Shown: positions 45,040 through 64,000 of the stretch, one piece after another
Layout: every line of letters starts with the position of its first letter
How positions within the stretch are numbered: position 1 is the stretch's first letter
Assembly: GCA_018857735.1 (NCBI GenBank)
Contig: JABMCL010001087.1
Coordinates: 1,303,501-1,367,500, forward strand
Direction: 5' to 3'
DNA: 64,000 bases
Source of the DNA: Alviniconcha marisindica
Lineage: Eukaryota; Mollusca; Gastropoda; Provannidae
Position numbers and translations under genes: made by a program
Notes under the pieces: generated by a model
What the model was told of the DNA's origin: nothing
The model's input: the letters and a program-made list of their open reading frames with translations, nothing else
Database searches by the model: none

Positions 45040-48000
45040 AGCTTTACAACTGACCACGTGACATGCGTAAAATGGCGTCTCCGTCGGAGTGAAGATAACG
45101 AACAGCTATCAATATCAGACACTCAGCACACCCCGCAGTTTATTTATTTATTTATTTTGTGTGCGCTTAGGCAGAAACAGGTAATGTTGATTATTTATTG
45201 CTTCCTTTTTTCATAATCAAGACCCTCGTGCGCTCCTACAACAAGTCCGCCAAGAAATAGGTTGAGTCGGTACTTTCAGTTTCAACTCATTGACAAATAG
45301 ATCTGTGAACTCGGTATAATGTGGAGAAAGTAAGTTTTTTTTGTTTTGTTTTTTTTAACGCTCGACCAACCAGGACAGTTATATCAGGGCGAAGCTCAGT
45401 AATGTGGGTGGCATATAAATATATATCCCAGAAAATTGAAGGCACTAACCGCCGCTAAAGTTAGAATTAAACTTAAGACTGAATTAACAACCTCTTTAAA
45501 TTCCACCCCAGCCTCATCACCGTGATTATGAACACAAAGTATAGCCCCAGCAGACCAAGCCAGCCAAAAAGACACCCAAGACATGGCTATCCACTCCAGT
45601 ACCCTACCCCATACTGCAGAGCTGACTACCGGCCCAGATTTTCCCAAAGAGTTCTAAAGTTAGCCGTAATCTTTCACAATATATAGATGAGCAAGATGTA
45701 GCACACTAGCTATACTTACAAAGACTTCCAGAACTGCTTCTTCCATTCTTAAACTTTATGGAATCGAAGGGCATCAAAGGGGGTTAAACAAAAAATCACA
45801 TGGATTCATATATATATATATTATATAAATTATAAAATTATTATTACAGACAAAATGTAACAGTTGAAAAAAAGCCTTTTTTTTCTCTTTTTAAAAATAT
45901 ATTTTTATATCAACCCTAGGAATGTATCATCCACATAAATCTCCTTGTACTTTACTCATGATTGAGCAGACAAGCTGAAACAGCCAGCAAACCACTCAAA
46001 TGAGTATACTACAACAGTACAAGTAGCCATGCATGATTTGAATGGCTTGTATGAAATCAAATAGGTGTGAGGCAATTTTTTAGGAAGACAAGCTGAACAT
46101 ATGGAGACAGGGTAGCATACCTGTCAACCCGTACAGTTTACTGGTATAAAATAAAATAAAATAATTATTTTAGCCAATTTAGGGGGATATAGCCATATAT
46201 ATTGGAAAATGGGTACAGGAAAACATAATTTTCATGAGATTTTGTTGTTGTTTTAAACTGAGCAAAAAAGATTGAAAAACTGTATAATGATCAGCTGACA
46301 CATGCCATCGCCAAATGCATATTGACTGGCCTAGTGCAATAGGCTAAGAAATCTTGTCGGAAGTGAGATTTGAAGTTGCTCATGTGTATTTCACACATTG
46401 CTTCTTGAAATTCAAAGTACTGCTGCCACCAGCGAAAAGACAAAAGACCCCAGCCTGCATAAGGGAAATGCAGGTTCCCAAACTCTGGACTAAGGGTTAC
46501 TCCCAAAAGAGGGTGACAGCTATGGGGTAGATACAATGACACACAGCACAGCAAAGCTGAAAAAAGTGAGCTGCAACACGTACACCTCATGGACCTCTAT
46601 TCCAAACTAACTGCCAAAGAAAAAGAAAAATCTGAAACAGAATGACTGCTAGCGTTCTAAAACAAGACCCAAACACAAAACGGTTCAAAAGAATGCTTAT
46701 TTATTAGACACGGACACACAATATGCACAAAAATTTGGAAATCCCCTTCATAAGGACACTTAACAGGGGAATTTGACGAAGGGGATTTCCCCAAAAATGT
46801 GCATATTGTGTGTCCATGTCATAATAAATAAGTTCTTTTGAACCTTTTTGTGTTTGATCTAAATCAGCAAATGCCAAAGAATCTTTACATTGCATATTTC
46901 TCTCTTAAGTCTCTCTGTTACTTTATTCTTTAATCATGTTCTTCTCAAATTACAGTGATTTATTACATGTTGTTTTTTCTTTTCAGCTGCCAGTTAACAC
47001 AAGATGGCCACACTTCTTCATGACCTTGATGCTGATAATAGTCAAAATGAACTACAGCTTGGCACAGATGCTCCACAGCTCAGTACACAAGTACCCCATA
47101 TAGACTGGAGTAGCACACCTGAATTAGTTCTTACAGACATCTTCAGAATGTTACCTGTCCTGGATCGAATGAATATGTCCCAGGTTTGCTCTGCTTGGCT
47201 CAAAGCAAGTTATAACCCTCTCATCTGGCGACATTTTGATTATGGAGTTGTTCATCCTGAAGATACACCAACTGATGTGGAGACCACAATTGCACAGCTT
47301 CGTTCCAACCACAAACAGTACCTCAGCATCATCCAGGATTATGGTGAGAAATTTTCACGAGTTCACATTGTTCTGTACTGCCAGGAGTCATTTGATGTGC
47401 TGCTCTATTTGGCAGATTATTGTGACACTAACAATCTGAAGTGTTCCATTGTGGAGCGATATGACAGCAGCGTTCATTTGCCCCCCGACTTCAAAAGGAC
47501 TCTGTGTCTTTTCCTGACCAGCAATGTAGATGTGCAGGAAATCTACTTTAGGAACATATATTTTGAAGGTGATCCACACAACTCTTCCATTCCTATTGGC
47601 CCTGCCAATGCAAGATGCCTTAGGAAGCTGAGTTTTGTGAACTCATTCCAAGACAACAGTCTGTGCTCACTCATGTACCTGGTCAATCTGACAGAGTTGA
47701 CCATATTTCCTCCACACATGCAATGTGCCTGGCTGAGCTGCTTGGCAAAAGCATCTCTTCATACGCTGAACATTGTTGGAAAGTCTGGTATGTGGGAGTT
47801 TGATTTCCACAACCTGCCAGAGAGCACATGGAGACAAATCACTAAGTCATCAGCTAAGCTGACAGTGAACTGCTACCTCATGGACCTCTGTTCCAAAGTG
47901 GTGTGCCCGGGCATGCCCCTGGCCACATTCGTTTGCTGCGAGTATTTCAGTCTCGAGTTCAGCCGCATTCTCATACTCCTGACTCCATTTGCTGAAACAC

Positions 48001-48389
48001 TTTCCACATTTGTTGATTTCAGCCTGGTTGAGAGGTCTTACCAGTTTAAACCTCTTGTGGCCGATGATGACATCATCAAGATCATCCAAAAATGCTCCAA
48101 GCTCACCACCCTTGCAGTCAAAAACTGCCTCCATTCAAGTACCATCTTGCTGATTGTGCAGCTCAACCCAAACCTCAAAGACCCCATCATTCGTGATGAC
48201 ATGATCCAGTATGATCTCTACATTCCTGAGAGTATTAGACTGACACAACAGGTTCAGACATACACAGAGGAGAACTTCTCAAAAGACAAGCTCGCAACAG
48301 CCATGTCTTGTCTGCTGAAACATGAATGGTACCCTCTGCCTCCAGAAGAATATTTTCAGGTGCTAAAATCAAAATATTGTATTTGGTAG
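45040..48389 (+). CDS. F-box protein (FBXO39/FBXO33-like), with spliced 5' leader
   Basis: F-box proteins are substrate adaptors of SCF (SKP1-CUL1) ubiquitin ligases. The coding part is one uninterrupted exon, 47004-48389, 461 residues. The F-box is at about residues 38-78, with LVLTDIFRMLPVLDRMNMSQ then VCSAWLKASYNPLIWRHF. After it come irregular leucine-rich segments without clean LRR spacing (for example LRKLSFVNSF, LVNLTELTIF, LTTLAVKNCL), as in FBXO33/FBXO39-type proteins. The start ATG sits 17 bases after a good acceptor (TTCTTTTCAG at 46986) in a Kozak-like AAGATGG. The upstream leader exon probably ends at 45180 (AAACAG|GTAATG). FBXO39-like similarity is from recalled layout and could be another member of the subfamily. 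The substrate is unknown. Confidence 0.85.
45045..45180 (+). promoter_or_regulatory. F-box gene promoter and 5' leader exon
   Basis: A palindromic E-box CACGTG (45055-45060, in CCACGTGAC) is followed by AAAATGGCG, a YY1-like start-region motif. A six-codon upstream ORF (ATG at 45072 to TGA at 45092, peptide MASPSE) and a donor at 45180/45181 follow. The segment is CpG-richer than its surroundings and lies just after a G/C homopolymer. The first real ORF is reached after splicing to 46987. A second donor near 45330 (GAGAAA|GTAAGT) could give an alternative leader. Confidence 0.5.
46116..46524. mobile_element. MITE copy 2 with 6-bp target duplication
   Basis: This is the same element as at 36.1 kb: CATACCTGTCAACCC at the start, GGGTGACAGCTATG at the end and about 85% alike throughout. 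It is flanked by GGGTAG on both sides. It lies in the leader intron of the F-box gene. Confidence 0.87.
47004..48389 (+). CDS. F-box protein coding exon
   Basis: This is the single open exon carrying the whole 461-residue protein. It begins MATLLHDLDADNSQNEL and ends VLKSKYCIW, TAG. Codon use is less AT-rich than the flanks, and the protein reads as coding throughout, so the frame is real rather than a chance ORF. Confidence 0.93.
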   Translation: MATLLHDLDADNSQNELQLGTDAPQLSTQVPHIDWSSTPELVLTDIFRMLPVLDRMNMSQVCSAWLKASYNPLIWRHFDYGVVHPEDTPTDVETTIAQLRSNHKQYLSIIQDYGEKFSRVHIVLYCQESFDVLLYLADYCDTNNLKCSIVERYDSSVHLPPDFKRTLCLFLTSNVDVQEIYFRNIYFEGDPHNSSIPIGPANARCLRKLSFVNSFQDNSLCSLMYLVNLTELTIFPPHMQCAWLSCLAKASLHTLNIVGKSGMWEFDFHNLPESTWRQITKSSAKLTVNCYLMDLCSKVVCPGMPLATFVCCEYFSLEFSRILILLTPFAETLSTFVDFSLVERSYQFKPLVADDDIIKIIQKCSKLTTLAVKNCLHSSTILLIVQLNPNLKDPIIRDDMIQYDLYIPESIRLTQQVQTYTEENFSKDKLATAMSCLLKHEWYPLPPEEYFQVLKSKYCIW

Positions 48390-48451
48390 ACTAGCAGCAG
48401 GCTTGGTTCTGTGGACTATTCTGTCTTTTTAAAGATGAACTGGGGTTCAGA

Positions 48452-48605
48452 AAAGATCTGTGCAATGACATTTGAAATGAATATCTCACCTAAATTACAT
48501 TTATGAACAATACAAGTCTGCATATATATCCAAAAAGATCAGTGCAGTGACATTTGAATCTCACCTAAATTACATGCATGAACAATACAAGTGTGCATCA
48601 TGAAA
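48452..48605 (+). repeat. ~85-bp tandem duplication in the F-box gene 3' UTR
   Basis: AAAAGATC(T/A)GTGCA(A/G)TGACATTTGAA and TCTCACCTAAATTACAT..ATGAACAATACAAGT(C/G)TGCAT occur twice, 16-170 bases or so after the likely transcript's stop region. Confidence 0.8.
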
Positions 48606-49105
48606 CTTAATTATTTGAAAGCATGAGTCATTGTTCACAGCTGAAAACAAATTTAAAGTGCTCACAAGTACATATCAACTACAAGCTTTTTGCAAGGGCA
48701 GTCAGTAATGAAGAAGCTGTTATGCCCACCACTTTCAGTGGGAATGTACAATCGTCTTTGATGAGCATACAGGTACTTTATTGACTGCAGTGAAATGGAA
48801 TTTGGTGCACATGACTGTGGATCACTCATGTGACTGAATGGGGAAAAAAGAAAAAGAAACATTTTATAACTATAAATTAGTATAATATGTTGAAATCTTA
48901 TACCTGTTAGGAGCAGAAAGGGAGTGGAACACTATGAAGGTTCTATTGCAGATCAAAACAGGAGGAACTTGACAAGCTGGTTGTATTACTATAAGAGTGT
49001 CAGCTTATGTTGCCAGTTCCATACAACTGAAGCTGGGAATTCCCCGTTCTGTTGATTGTGGGGGAAACATATATATATATATATTATGTGTGTGCAATTG
49101 CATCA

Positions 49106-49427
49106 TTTGAGAGCCGGTTTGACCTCGCGGTAAGGCGGTAGGTTGGTAAGCGGAAGGACCTCGGTTTGATACTGCTTTGGCTCTCCTTTCTCTTCAAAAG
49201 TTGTGGTTTGTGGACATGGTCTTGTGACTTTGTCCCTCACAATTAATGAAACATTAAGACGGCTCTCATCACTGCCCATCTTAATGCAGAAGTCATTCTG
49301 GTGGTGACAGTGTAGCGATAGGTATATATAATCTCCCTCTCCCCCCACCTCCATACCCCCTTCCCCCCCGTCCCTAATAAGCCTTGTGGTTTCTGTGGAC
49401 GTTAAGCACCATGTTTACTTACTTACT
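49106..49427 (+). mobile_element. tRNA-derived SINE, complete (family A)
   Basis: Flanked by the direct repeat AATTGCATCA (49096-49105 and 49428-49437). The head contains GAGCCGGTTTGACCTCGCGG and a box-B-like GGTTTGATACTGC, as in a Pol III tRNA-type promoter. The body includes CACAATTAATGAAACATTAA and GTGGTGACAGTGTAGCGATA. The tail is GTTTCTGTGGACGTTAAGCA followed by (CTTA)n. It is 322 bp. Confidence 0.88.
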
Positions 49428-50420
49428 AATTGCATCAGCATCTTTTAAAAAAATAGTTGATTTCAAATGTATTTTTGCTCAGATTATTTGATTCCGGACA
49501 GCCACAGCAGAGGCTGGGGATTGCAGAGAATTTTTGTGGAATGCATGGCATCTATTTCCTCATGTGATGTGTCACTAATTGTTTTTATTGTATATGGTCA
49601 GTGAAAGTCATAGTTCTTGATTTTTTGTTTAAAGTACCACATATTTCAAAATAAAATTGTATTTGATCACAATCACTTGAGATTCCTTTTGAGACTTTCA
49701 GTTTGGCCCAGAATTTTTTTCAAATTAACATCAAGTATTTCCAAAACGGATCTTAGCATACAATATCTATTATATTTCAATCATTTCTTGTGTTGTCTTC
49801 ATGCCAAAGTGCCATTTATATATTGCTTACACTTACGCTTACAGTGTTAACAAGCGTATATATAGTGTTAACAATGTGTTCTGACAAAATCTTGCTTTTT
49901 TTTCTTATTTGTTGTTGTTGTTGTTTTGTACAATGTGAATGGTACTGCAAATATCATTGATTACACTGTGCTGGATGTAAACACATAAATTGATGGTCTT
50001 AACTAGAATGATGTTAGCAATGAATTTCTAAACAAAAAGTGTGCAACTTACCCAACCACCCCACTTAAAAATCAGATTTTACTTCATTTGTCCATTTGTT
50101 TTTTCTGTGTAATTGTTCTTCCAGTGTTTGTTGTCTGTTAAGCTTTATTTTGGTGTTCTGTTAGTATATAATAATTAACAGTTTTTTTTAAGCAAGAATA
50201 TATATACGCATGTTATGTCCTTGTCTGAACCAATTTTTTATAATTGCATAATATGCTTATTTGACCAAGTTCAAAAGCCTCCGCTGTTGGTACCATAATA
50301 GATCTACTTGTGTTGTGCTAATTATGCATGTGAAGATTGTTAGAACCTAAATAATTAAAGTGTTAATTTGTTAGATTCTCATTGCCTCTGTCAATACTGT
50401 TACTTTGAAGCATCACTCCC

Positions 50421-50423
<3 letters not shown>

Positions 50424-50480
<57 letters not shown>
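50424..50480 (+). repeat. (AT)n microsatellite
   Basis: About 28 perfect AT units in intergenic DNA, just 5' of a LINE end. Confidence 0.95.
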
Positions 50481-50483
<3 letters not shown>

Positions 50484-50584
50484 CATGTCTGCATCTCTTA
50501 GTATCTATTAGCCATCTCATTTTCTGTGATCCTCTCATGAAAAGCTTTTCAAAGTCCCTAAAACCAATCTGAAAACTTTTGCTC

Positions 50585-51120
50585 AGTGCTCATTTACATT
50601 CTTGGCCCCAGTGTCTGGAACATGCTGCCTGCTCATCTGAGAAATGCTCCCTCACTTGCCTACTTTAGATCTCAGTTGAAAACTCACTTGTTTTCTCTAG
50701 CTTTCAACTAATCTGTTTTTGTACCGATTGCTGCAAGAATCTAGTAGTTTTATTTTTCAGATAATAGGTGACATATCTGTATACAGGTTGTTGACTGTGG
50801 AAGGAAGCATATGAATAGAGATGGGGGGAGGGGGGGAGACTTTAAGGGAGTTTTTGATAATATTTGTTTACTAATTGCAGGGCATATGAGTGGGTGATGG
50901 GGGACTGATTGGTGTGCATGTGTTTACTTGTGTAGGTATATGTGTTTAAATAGTCATTGTTAGCTGGGAAATTTATGTTTATTGTGGAATACTGTACTTA
51001 AGGTTCTGTTTGACATGTAAGTGTGTGTGTTTTTTGGTCAAGTTGTTTGTACAGCACAATGGGTTTAACTTGTGTTAGAAAGTGGTGCTTTAAAAGAACT
51101 ATTATTATAATTATTAATAA
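50585..51120 (+). mobile_element. LINE 3' end with (ATT)n tail
   Basis: The frame reads LGPSVWNMLPAHLRNAPSLA then YFRSQLKTHLFSLAFN and a stop, the typical C-terminal end of a mollusc/fish-type L2 or RTE-like LINE. About 400 bases of 3' UTR end in TTATTATAATTATTAAT. The last ~100 bases resemble 53.74-53.84 kb. Confidence 0.7.
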
Positions 51121-52304
51121 GTGTCTGTGGTAGCACAGAATGTTTGAAATAAATATTTATTAGTGAAACCCATGATGAAAGACCACCCTAATGAGCAACT
51201 TTTTTTAAGACCAGTTTTTCTAGAACCCCCCCCCCCCCCCCTCCCTCCCATATCAGTGTACCCCTGACCAAGGATGACCCCTTCTGCTGGATTTCAGGGT
51301 GGTCTTAAAAGGAGGTGCAGTGTTGATTGAGCAAATCCTCAGTCTGAACATAATACTATCATTGAATTTGTTACTACTCAAGCAGTGCCATACAATTAAA
51401 ACTCACTGTGTTTGTGGACACTGCAGACCAATATTCTGCCCTCATCTAGGCCCATGTTCTCTTTTGCCTGTACTAGCATCTGTAAACTAGTTTACTGCCT
51501 GACCAGTCATGCTGCCTTATCTTTTATGCATATAAGTTATAACTCACCATATTGACAGATGACATATTCAAGTTTGGTTCAACTTATGATTTGAAGAATT
51601 GTGCTCACTTTGGCACACTGGATTGTTTGGATCTCCTGTATGAAAATATATCTGGTAAACAAATTTCTTGTATTAATATGATTGGTAATGTGAAGTGTAA
51701 AGCATTTCCTGTTCATTCTTTCAGTCTCACTTGGTCATACTGTGGATCTACCATGGCATCTGGGTTTGGAACTGATATGATGAGAAGCAATTCTGTCTGC
51801 AGACACTCCACAGGAGTACAAGTTATGTGCCCATTGAAGACAGTTTCCAGTGATTTCTGCACTCATTTTGTTGTCACAATTGAAAAGAAGAAAGAAGGTA
51901 TGGCTATGCACGTGCAAACAGATATGCAGTGATAGGCTAGTATTTATTTTGGACACAGATGTACTTTTGTTGTTGGACTTTTTGTATGTGCAAGGTGGTT
52001 GATTCTTTCCTTCCTTTCTGCGTAAAGCAGCTTGGCACAGCAGCAGTTACTTCCCTTCCAGTACTCGGGCACCATGCATGCACTACAGGCAATACCTTAT
52101 AATTATTTTGAAGTACTAGAAATTTCTTTTGATCCAGTAAGGACAGCAGTTACCTGCAGAGGTTGCCCCCCTTATCAAGACTAGCCCTCAAGTGACATTT
52201 GATTCATCTACTATATGCAGTATTTTAGTCATAAACCACATTTTGATGTTAGTCACATTTTTGTTAAAAAATCTTTTTTTTAAACTTCAAACAATCCCTT
52301 TGTC

Positions 52305-52480
52305 ATAGTTCAGGAGCTGCGTGAGAGTCGAGGTGGCCGTCCTGAGCTGTCCGTCCTAACGAGCCTCCTGGTTTCTGTGGACGTAAAGAATTATTGAACC
52401 GTGCTTCGGCATTGGTCACAACTTGTCCCTAATATGTCAACTGACATCTGAGGACATTAAGCAACACTTCACCACCACCA
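52305..52480 (-). repeat. Inverted copy of the 44.83-45.00-kb unit
   Basis: On the plus strand this reads GTTCAGGAGCTGCGTGAGAG, GGTTTCTGTGGACGTAAAG, CTTCGGCATTGG and CTGACATCTGAGGACATTAA, the reverse of 44.83-45.00 kb in order and sequence. It includes two tail motifs, GTGGACGTAAAG and GAGGACATTAAG. Confidence 0.75.
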
Positions 52481-52616
52481 CTTTGCCACCATTCAAATTG
52501 GATTCTGCTTGCCGTGCAAATCAACAATTTTTATGTGTGAAACTCAGACCCACACCCCCCATTCCAAGTTTGCCATTTCAGGCAAGTACTTACAGTTACA
52601 CTTAGTATTAAGTGCA

Positions 52617-52906
52617 CCGAGAGCCGGTTTGGCCTAGCAGAAGTTGTTAGGCTGGTAAGCAGAGGGACCTCAGTTTGAATCTGCTTCGGCTCTCCTTTCT
52701 CTTCACAAGTTGTGGTCTGTGGACACTGTCTTGTGACTTTGTCTCTCACAATTATGAAACATTAAAATGGCTTTCATTGCTACCCACCTTAATGCAGAAG
52801 TCATTCTGGTGGTGATAGTGTAGTGATAGTATATAATCACCCTCTCCCCCCACCTCCATAACCCCTTCCCTAATCCCTGTGGACGTTAAGCACCATGTAT
52901 ATTTAC
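52617..52906 (+). mobile_element. tRNA-derived SINE, complete (family A)
   Basis: Flanked by TTAAGTGCA on both sides (52608-52616 and 52907-52915). It has the same head (GAGCCGGTTTGGCCTAGCAG), body and tail as the 49.1-kb copy, with a shorter C-rich segment before the tail. Confidence 0.88.
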
Positions 52907-53736
52907 TTAAGTGCATCAAATGTGTGCTGCAAGGTGGTGGTCAGAAATTCCCTGGATATTTTAAACATAATTTTGGTTCGCTAAATATCAGAAGCATTTA
53001 AGGTTCTTTTTTAGCATGTGAAACCAAAATTTGCAACAAAAAGCAAGTTTTATCAAACTTGCATCTTTTGGTATGCACATGTTCCTCTGATGTTTGACAT
53101 AGATGCAAAGATGCCTGTACTTCCACAGTGCCATTGTCAGCAAGACAATTATCATGTACTGACCACTCAACTTCTGCTGATGTAATCTTTCGTTTCTGTA
53201 CATTTTTGTTTCTATAAACTGCTATCACCCATTAACAAGGCCACTGACCTAGCAGCATGTGGTGACTGGATGCATGGATGTATGACAGAAACCACAGGTG
53301 TATTTAACACAAGCACTACTTATTAATATTATTAGCAACAAGGTTGTGACCAAGAAGTACGGAACACAAGCAGGAACGATAGTGGAACAAGCACATTGGC
53401 AGTCTGTAATGTTAGTACTGGACAGGTGCCACACCGGAGAGGGCACACTGCATCTGTGGTGCCAGACATGTGTATGCAAGCCAGTGATAAACAGGACTGT
53501 TATCATATCTACACAGCACTTTGGTGGGTTCATTTGCCATTTGAGCTTGTTGTTACTGGCGAGATGATAGATCTCAGGAAAAAACACAAATATAATAAAA
53601 CACACTTTTTGTTGCAAGATATGAACCAACTTAAATAATATGGGCGATACTTGTGATCAAGAATGTGAGTGGACAAGCAGGGACTGGTGCGCACACGTCT
53701 GCGTGTATATATTGTTTGCTAGGTGATAATAATATT

Positions 53737-53838
53737 TAAGGTTCTGTTTGTTTAAATGTATGCTAATGTGTTTTTTGTCGAAGTTTAAACTCTGGTTAGA
53801 GAATAGCGCTTTATAAGATTGAATTATTATTATTAAAA
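53737..53838 (+). mobile_element. LINE 3' tail fragment
   Basis: TTTAAGGTTCTGTTTG, GTGTTTTTTG(T/G)TC and GCTTTA...TTATTATTATTA match the 3' UTR end of the 50.6-51.1-kb LINE. It is a 5'-truncated copy, as expected of target-primed insertion. Confidence 0.6.
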
Positions 53839-54238
53839 ATGGCATTTTAAATGTCCCAGGAATTTCTGACTGCCTTCTTGGCAATTACAACTGCAAATAT
53901 GAAGATGAATGTTGTGTGAATGTTGGGCTGTCATTGAATAAACAAGAGCTTCAGGTCCAGCATAAAAATGCCTCCACGTGTGATTAGGTAATTTACAAAT
54001 TCTGTATACTGCGCGTGTTGTATGTGGCGGAGAAACATTTTCAGGATTAATCTACACACATTTATAAACAAAAACCAACCACACTTTTTACATGACATTC
54101 AGTTCATACAACAGTTTCACAATGGATAGAAACAAAAAACATCCACTTTTTACTCCACATTCACCCAACAAACAAGGATGTTGGAATGGAAAACATTTCC
54201 ACAATAATCCACACAATACTGGTAGTCACTTCTTAACA

Positions 54239-63376
<9,138 letters not shown>

Positions 63377-64000
63377 CTGCACACACACAAAATAAACCAT
63401 TGAATGCTTATGACCTGGGAGTCAAATATTAGTTTAATGCTAGTTTACTACATGCATGCAGAAGTAAAAACAACAACAAACAAAATCAACTAACCACTGA
63501 ATGACCGAACTAGTGAATATTAAAAAAAAATCCACATGCCCAAACTAAAAGGAATTATCCCTACTCCTAGACAGAATTTATTTTCACCTAAAAATAAAAT
63601 CTTGTGAAAAACATTTTCCCATTTCGCCCAATTTTTGCAGTTTTAACTTTTAGTTTTACTCAAGTTAAAATCAACAAGCCTTTACAAGGGTGGACACATT
63701 GTATTGCAGAGTTTGGCAACACTGCTTCAATTTCTTTGTTGATGGTCAAACACTGAAATAGGTTTTATAAAAGATAAATTCAAAGAAATCACTACTGCAA
63801 AAGGCAAAACCATAATAGGCAAATGATTTTTGGGAATTATTCGCTCAGAAGCTTTTCTAGTAATTCTACCTGTCTCAAGCAACTAGTAACTAAGTAAGTC
63901 CCAGGGATGTAATACAAAAACTTCAATCTCAAGTGACACCAGTTTTTGCCTTCTATTTTCCTCAATTCTGAGCCTCTAATTCTAAAACAACGATTAAACA
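63377..64000 (-). other. RPL36A: eL42 intron 1 / upstream sequence: no feature seen
   Basis: AT-rich DNA with no plausible ATG|GT first exon for eL42 and no other recognisable element. ATG|GTTTAT near 63395 and ATG|GTTTTG near 63810 are poor donors. Confidence 0.5.

Larger units (their letters stand above)
35761..45040. other. Intergenic region between SOD2 and the F-box gene
   Basis: No gene is supported. The left half has a MITE, a degenerate tandem repeat and a SINE. The middle has CR1-like LINE debris. From 41 to 45 kb SINE fragments and tail-sharing units are nested almost without gaps. Confidence 0.7.
48390..54238. other. Intergenic region between the F-box gene and eL42
   Basis: It contains the F-box 3' UTR (end unclear; AATAAA at 49650-49655 is a candidate), two complete SINEs, two LINE tails, an AT microsatellite and a poly-C run. 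Open frames at 51.55-51.93 and 53.25-53.63 kb are unrecognised and probably chance. Confidence 0.65.

Noticed and set aside
47850..48134. 94-codon antisense frame inside the F-box gene
   Set aside because: Shadow of the F-box coding frame.
51552..51932. 126-codon plus-strand frame downstream of the F-box gene
   Set aside because: No similarity recognised, no splice or promoter context, AT-rich composition like its flanks.
53249..53629. 126-codon minus-strand frame and an overlapping plus-strand frame
   Set aside because: Mutually overlapping frames with no domain, and no conserved features on either strand.

Overview
This is eukaryotic nuclear DNA. It is AT-rich, its genes carry GT-AG introns, and it has long dinucleotide microsatellites, SINEs, LINE fragments and DNA-transposon debris. 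Four conserved genes are readable, and their proteins are animal-like. The repeat content (several tRNA-headed SINE families, CR1/L2-like LINE tails, piggyBac and hAT debris) and the non-vertebrate protein sequences suggest an invertebrate, most plausibly a mollusc. That placement is inference; nothing in the window names the species.

Layout. (1) 1-1.7 kb: one copy of a long interspersed repeat carrying a 123-bp inverted duplication. (2) 1.7-25.1 kb, minus strand: WTAP, the regulatory subunit of the m6A mRNA methyltransferase complex. It has seven coding exons plus a predicted leader exon, and its introns hold microsatellites and piggyBac remnants. (3) 24.9-25.3 kb: a short divergent promoter. 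(4) 25.3-35.8 kb, plus strand: SOD2, mitochondrial manganese superoxide dismutase, in four coding exons. Intron 1 holds a decayed hAT transposase and intron 3 a SAP-like fragment. (5) 35.8-45.0 kb: intergenic repeats, including a 6-bp-TSD MITE, a degenerate tandem repeat, CR1-like LINE fragments and a dense nest of SINE-like units. (6) 45.0-48.4 kb, plus strand: an F-box protein with a single coding exon and a spliced leader. (7) 48.4-54.2 kb: intergenic, with two complete SINE insertions and LINE tails. (8) 54.2-63.4 kb, minus strand: ribosomal protein eL42 (RPL36A/RPL44 family), whose one-codon first exon is not found and probably lies beyond the window. Its large intron holds a second copy of the left-end repeat, a perfect palindrome and a decayed zinc-finger transposon fragment.

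How the genes relate. WTAP and SOD2 are head to head, as I recall for the human 6q25 pair, and here they are separated by only a few hundred bases. That suggests a shared, anciently retained regulatory block. The F-box and eL42 genes have no evident functional link to them. No novel operon-like or defence system is visible. The most unusual structures are mobile-element ones: a MITE family with 6-bp target duplications, SINE-like elements with different heads but a common 3' tail, and two strong palindromes.
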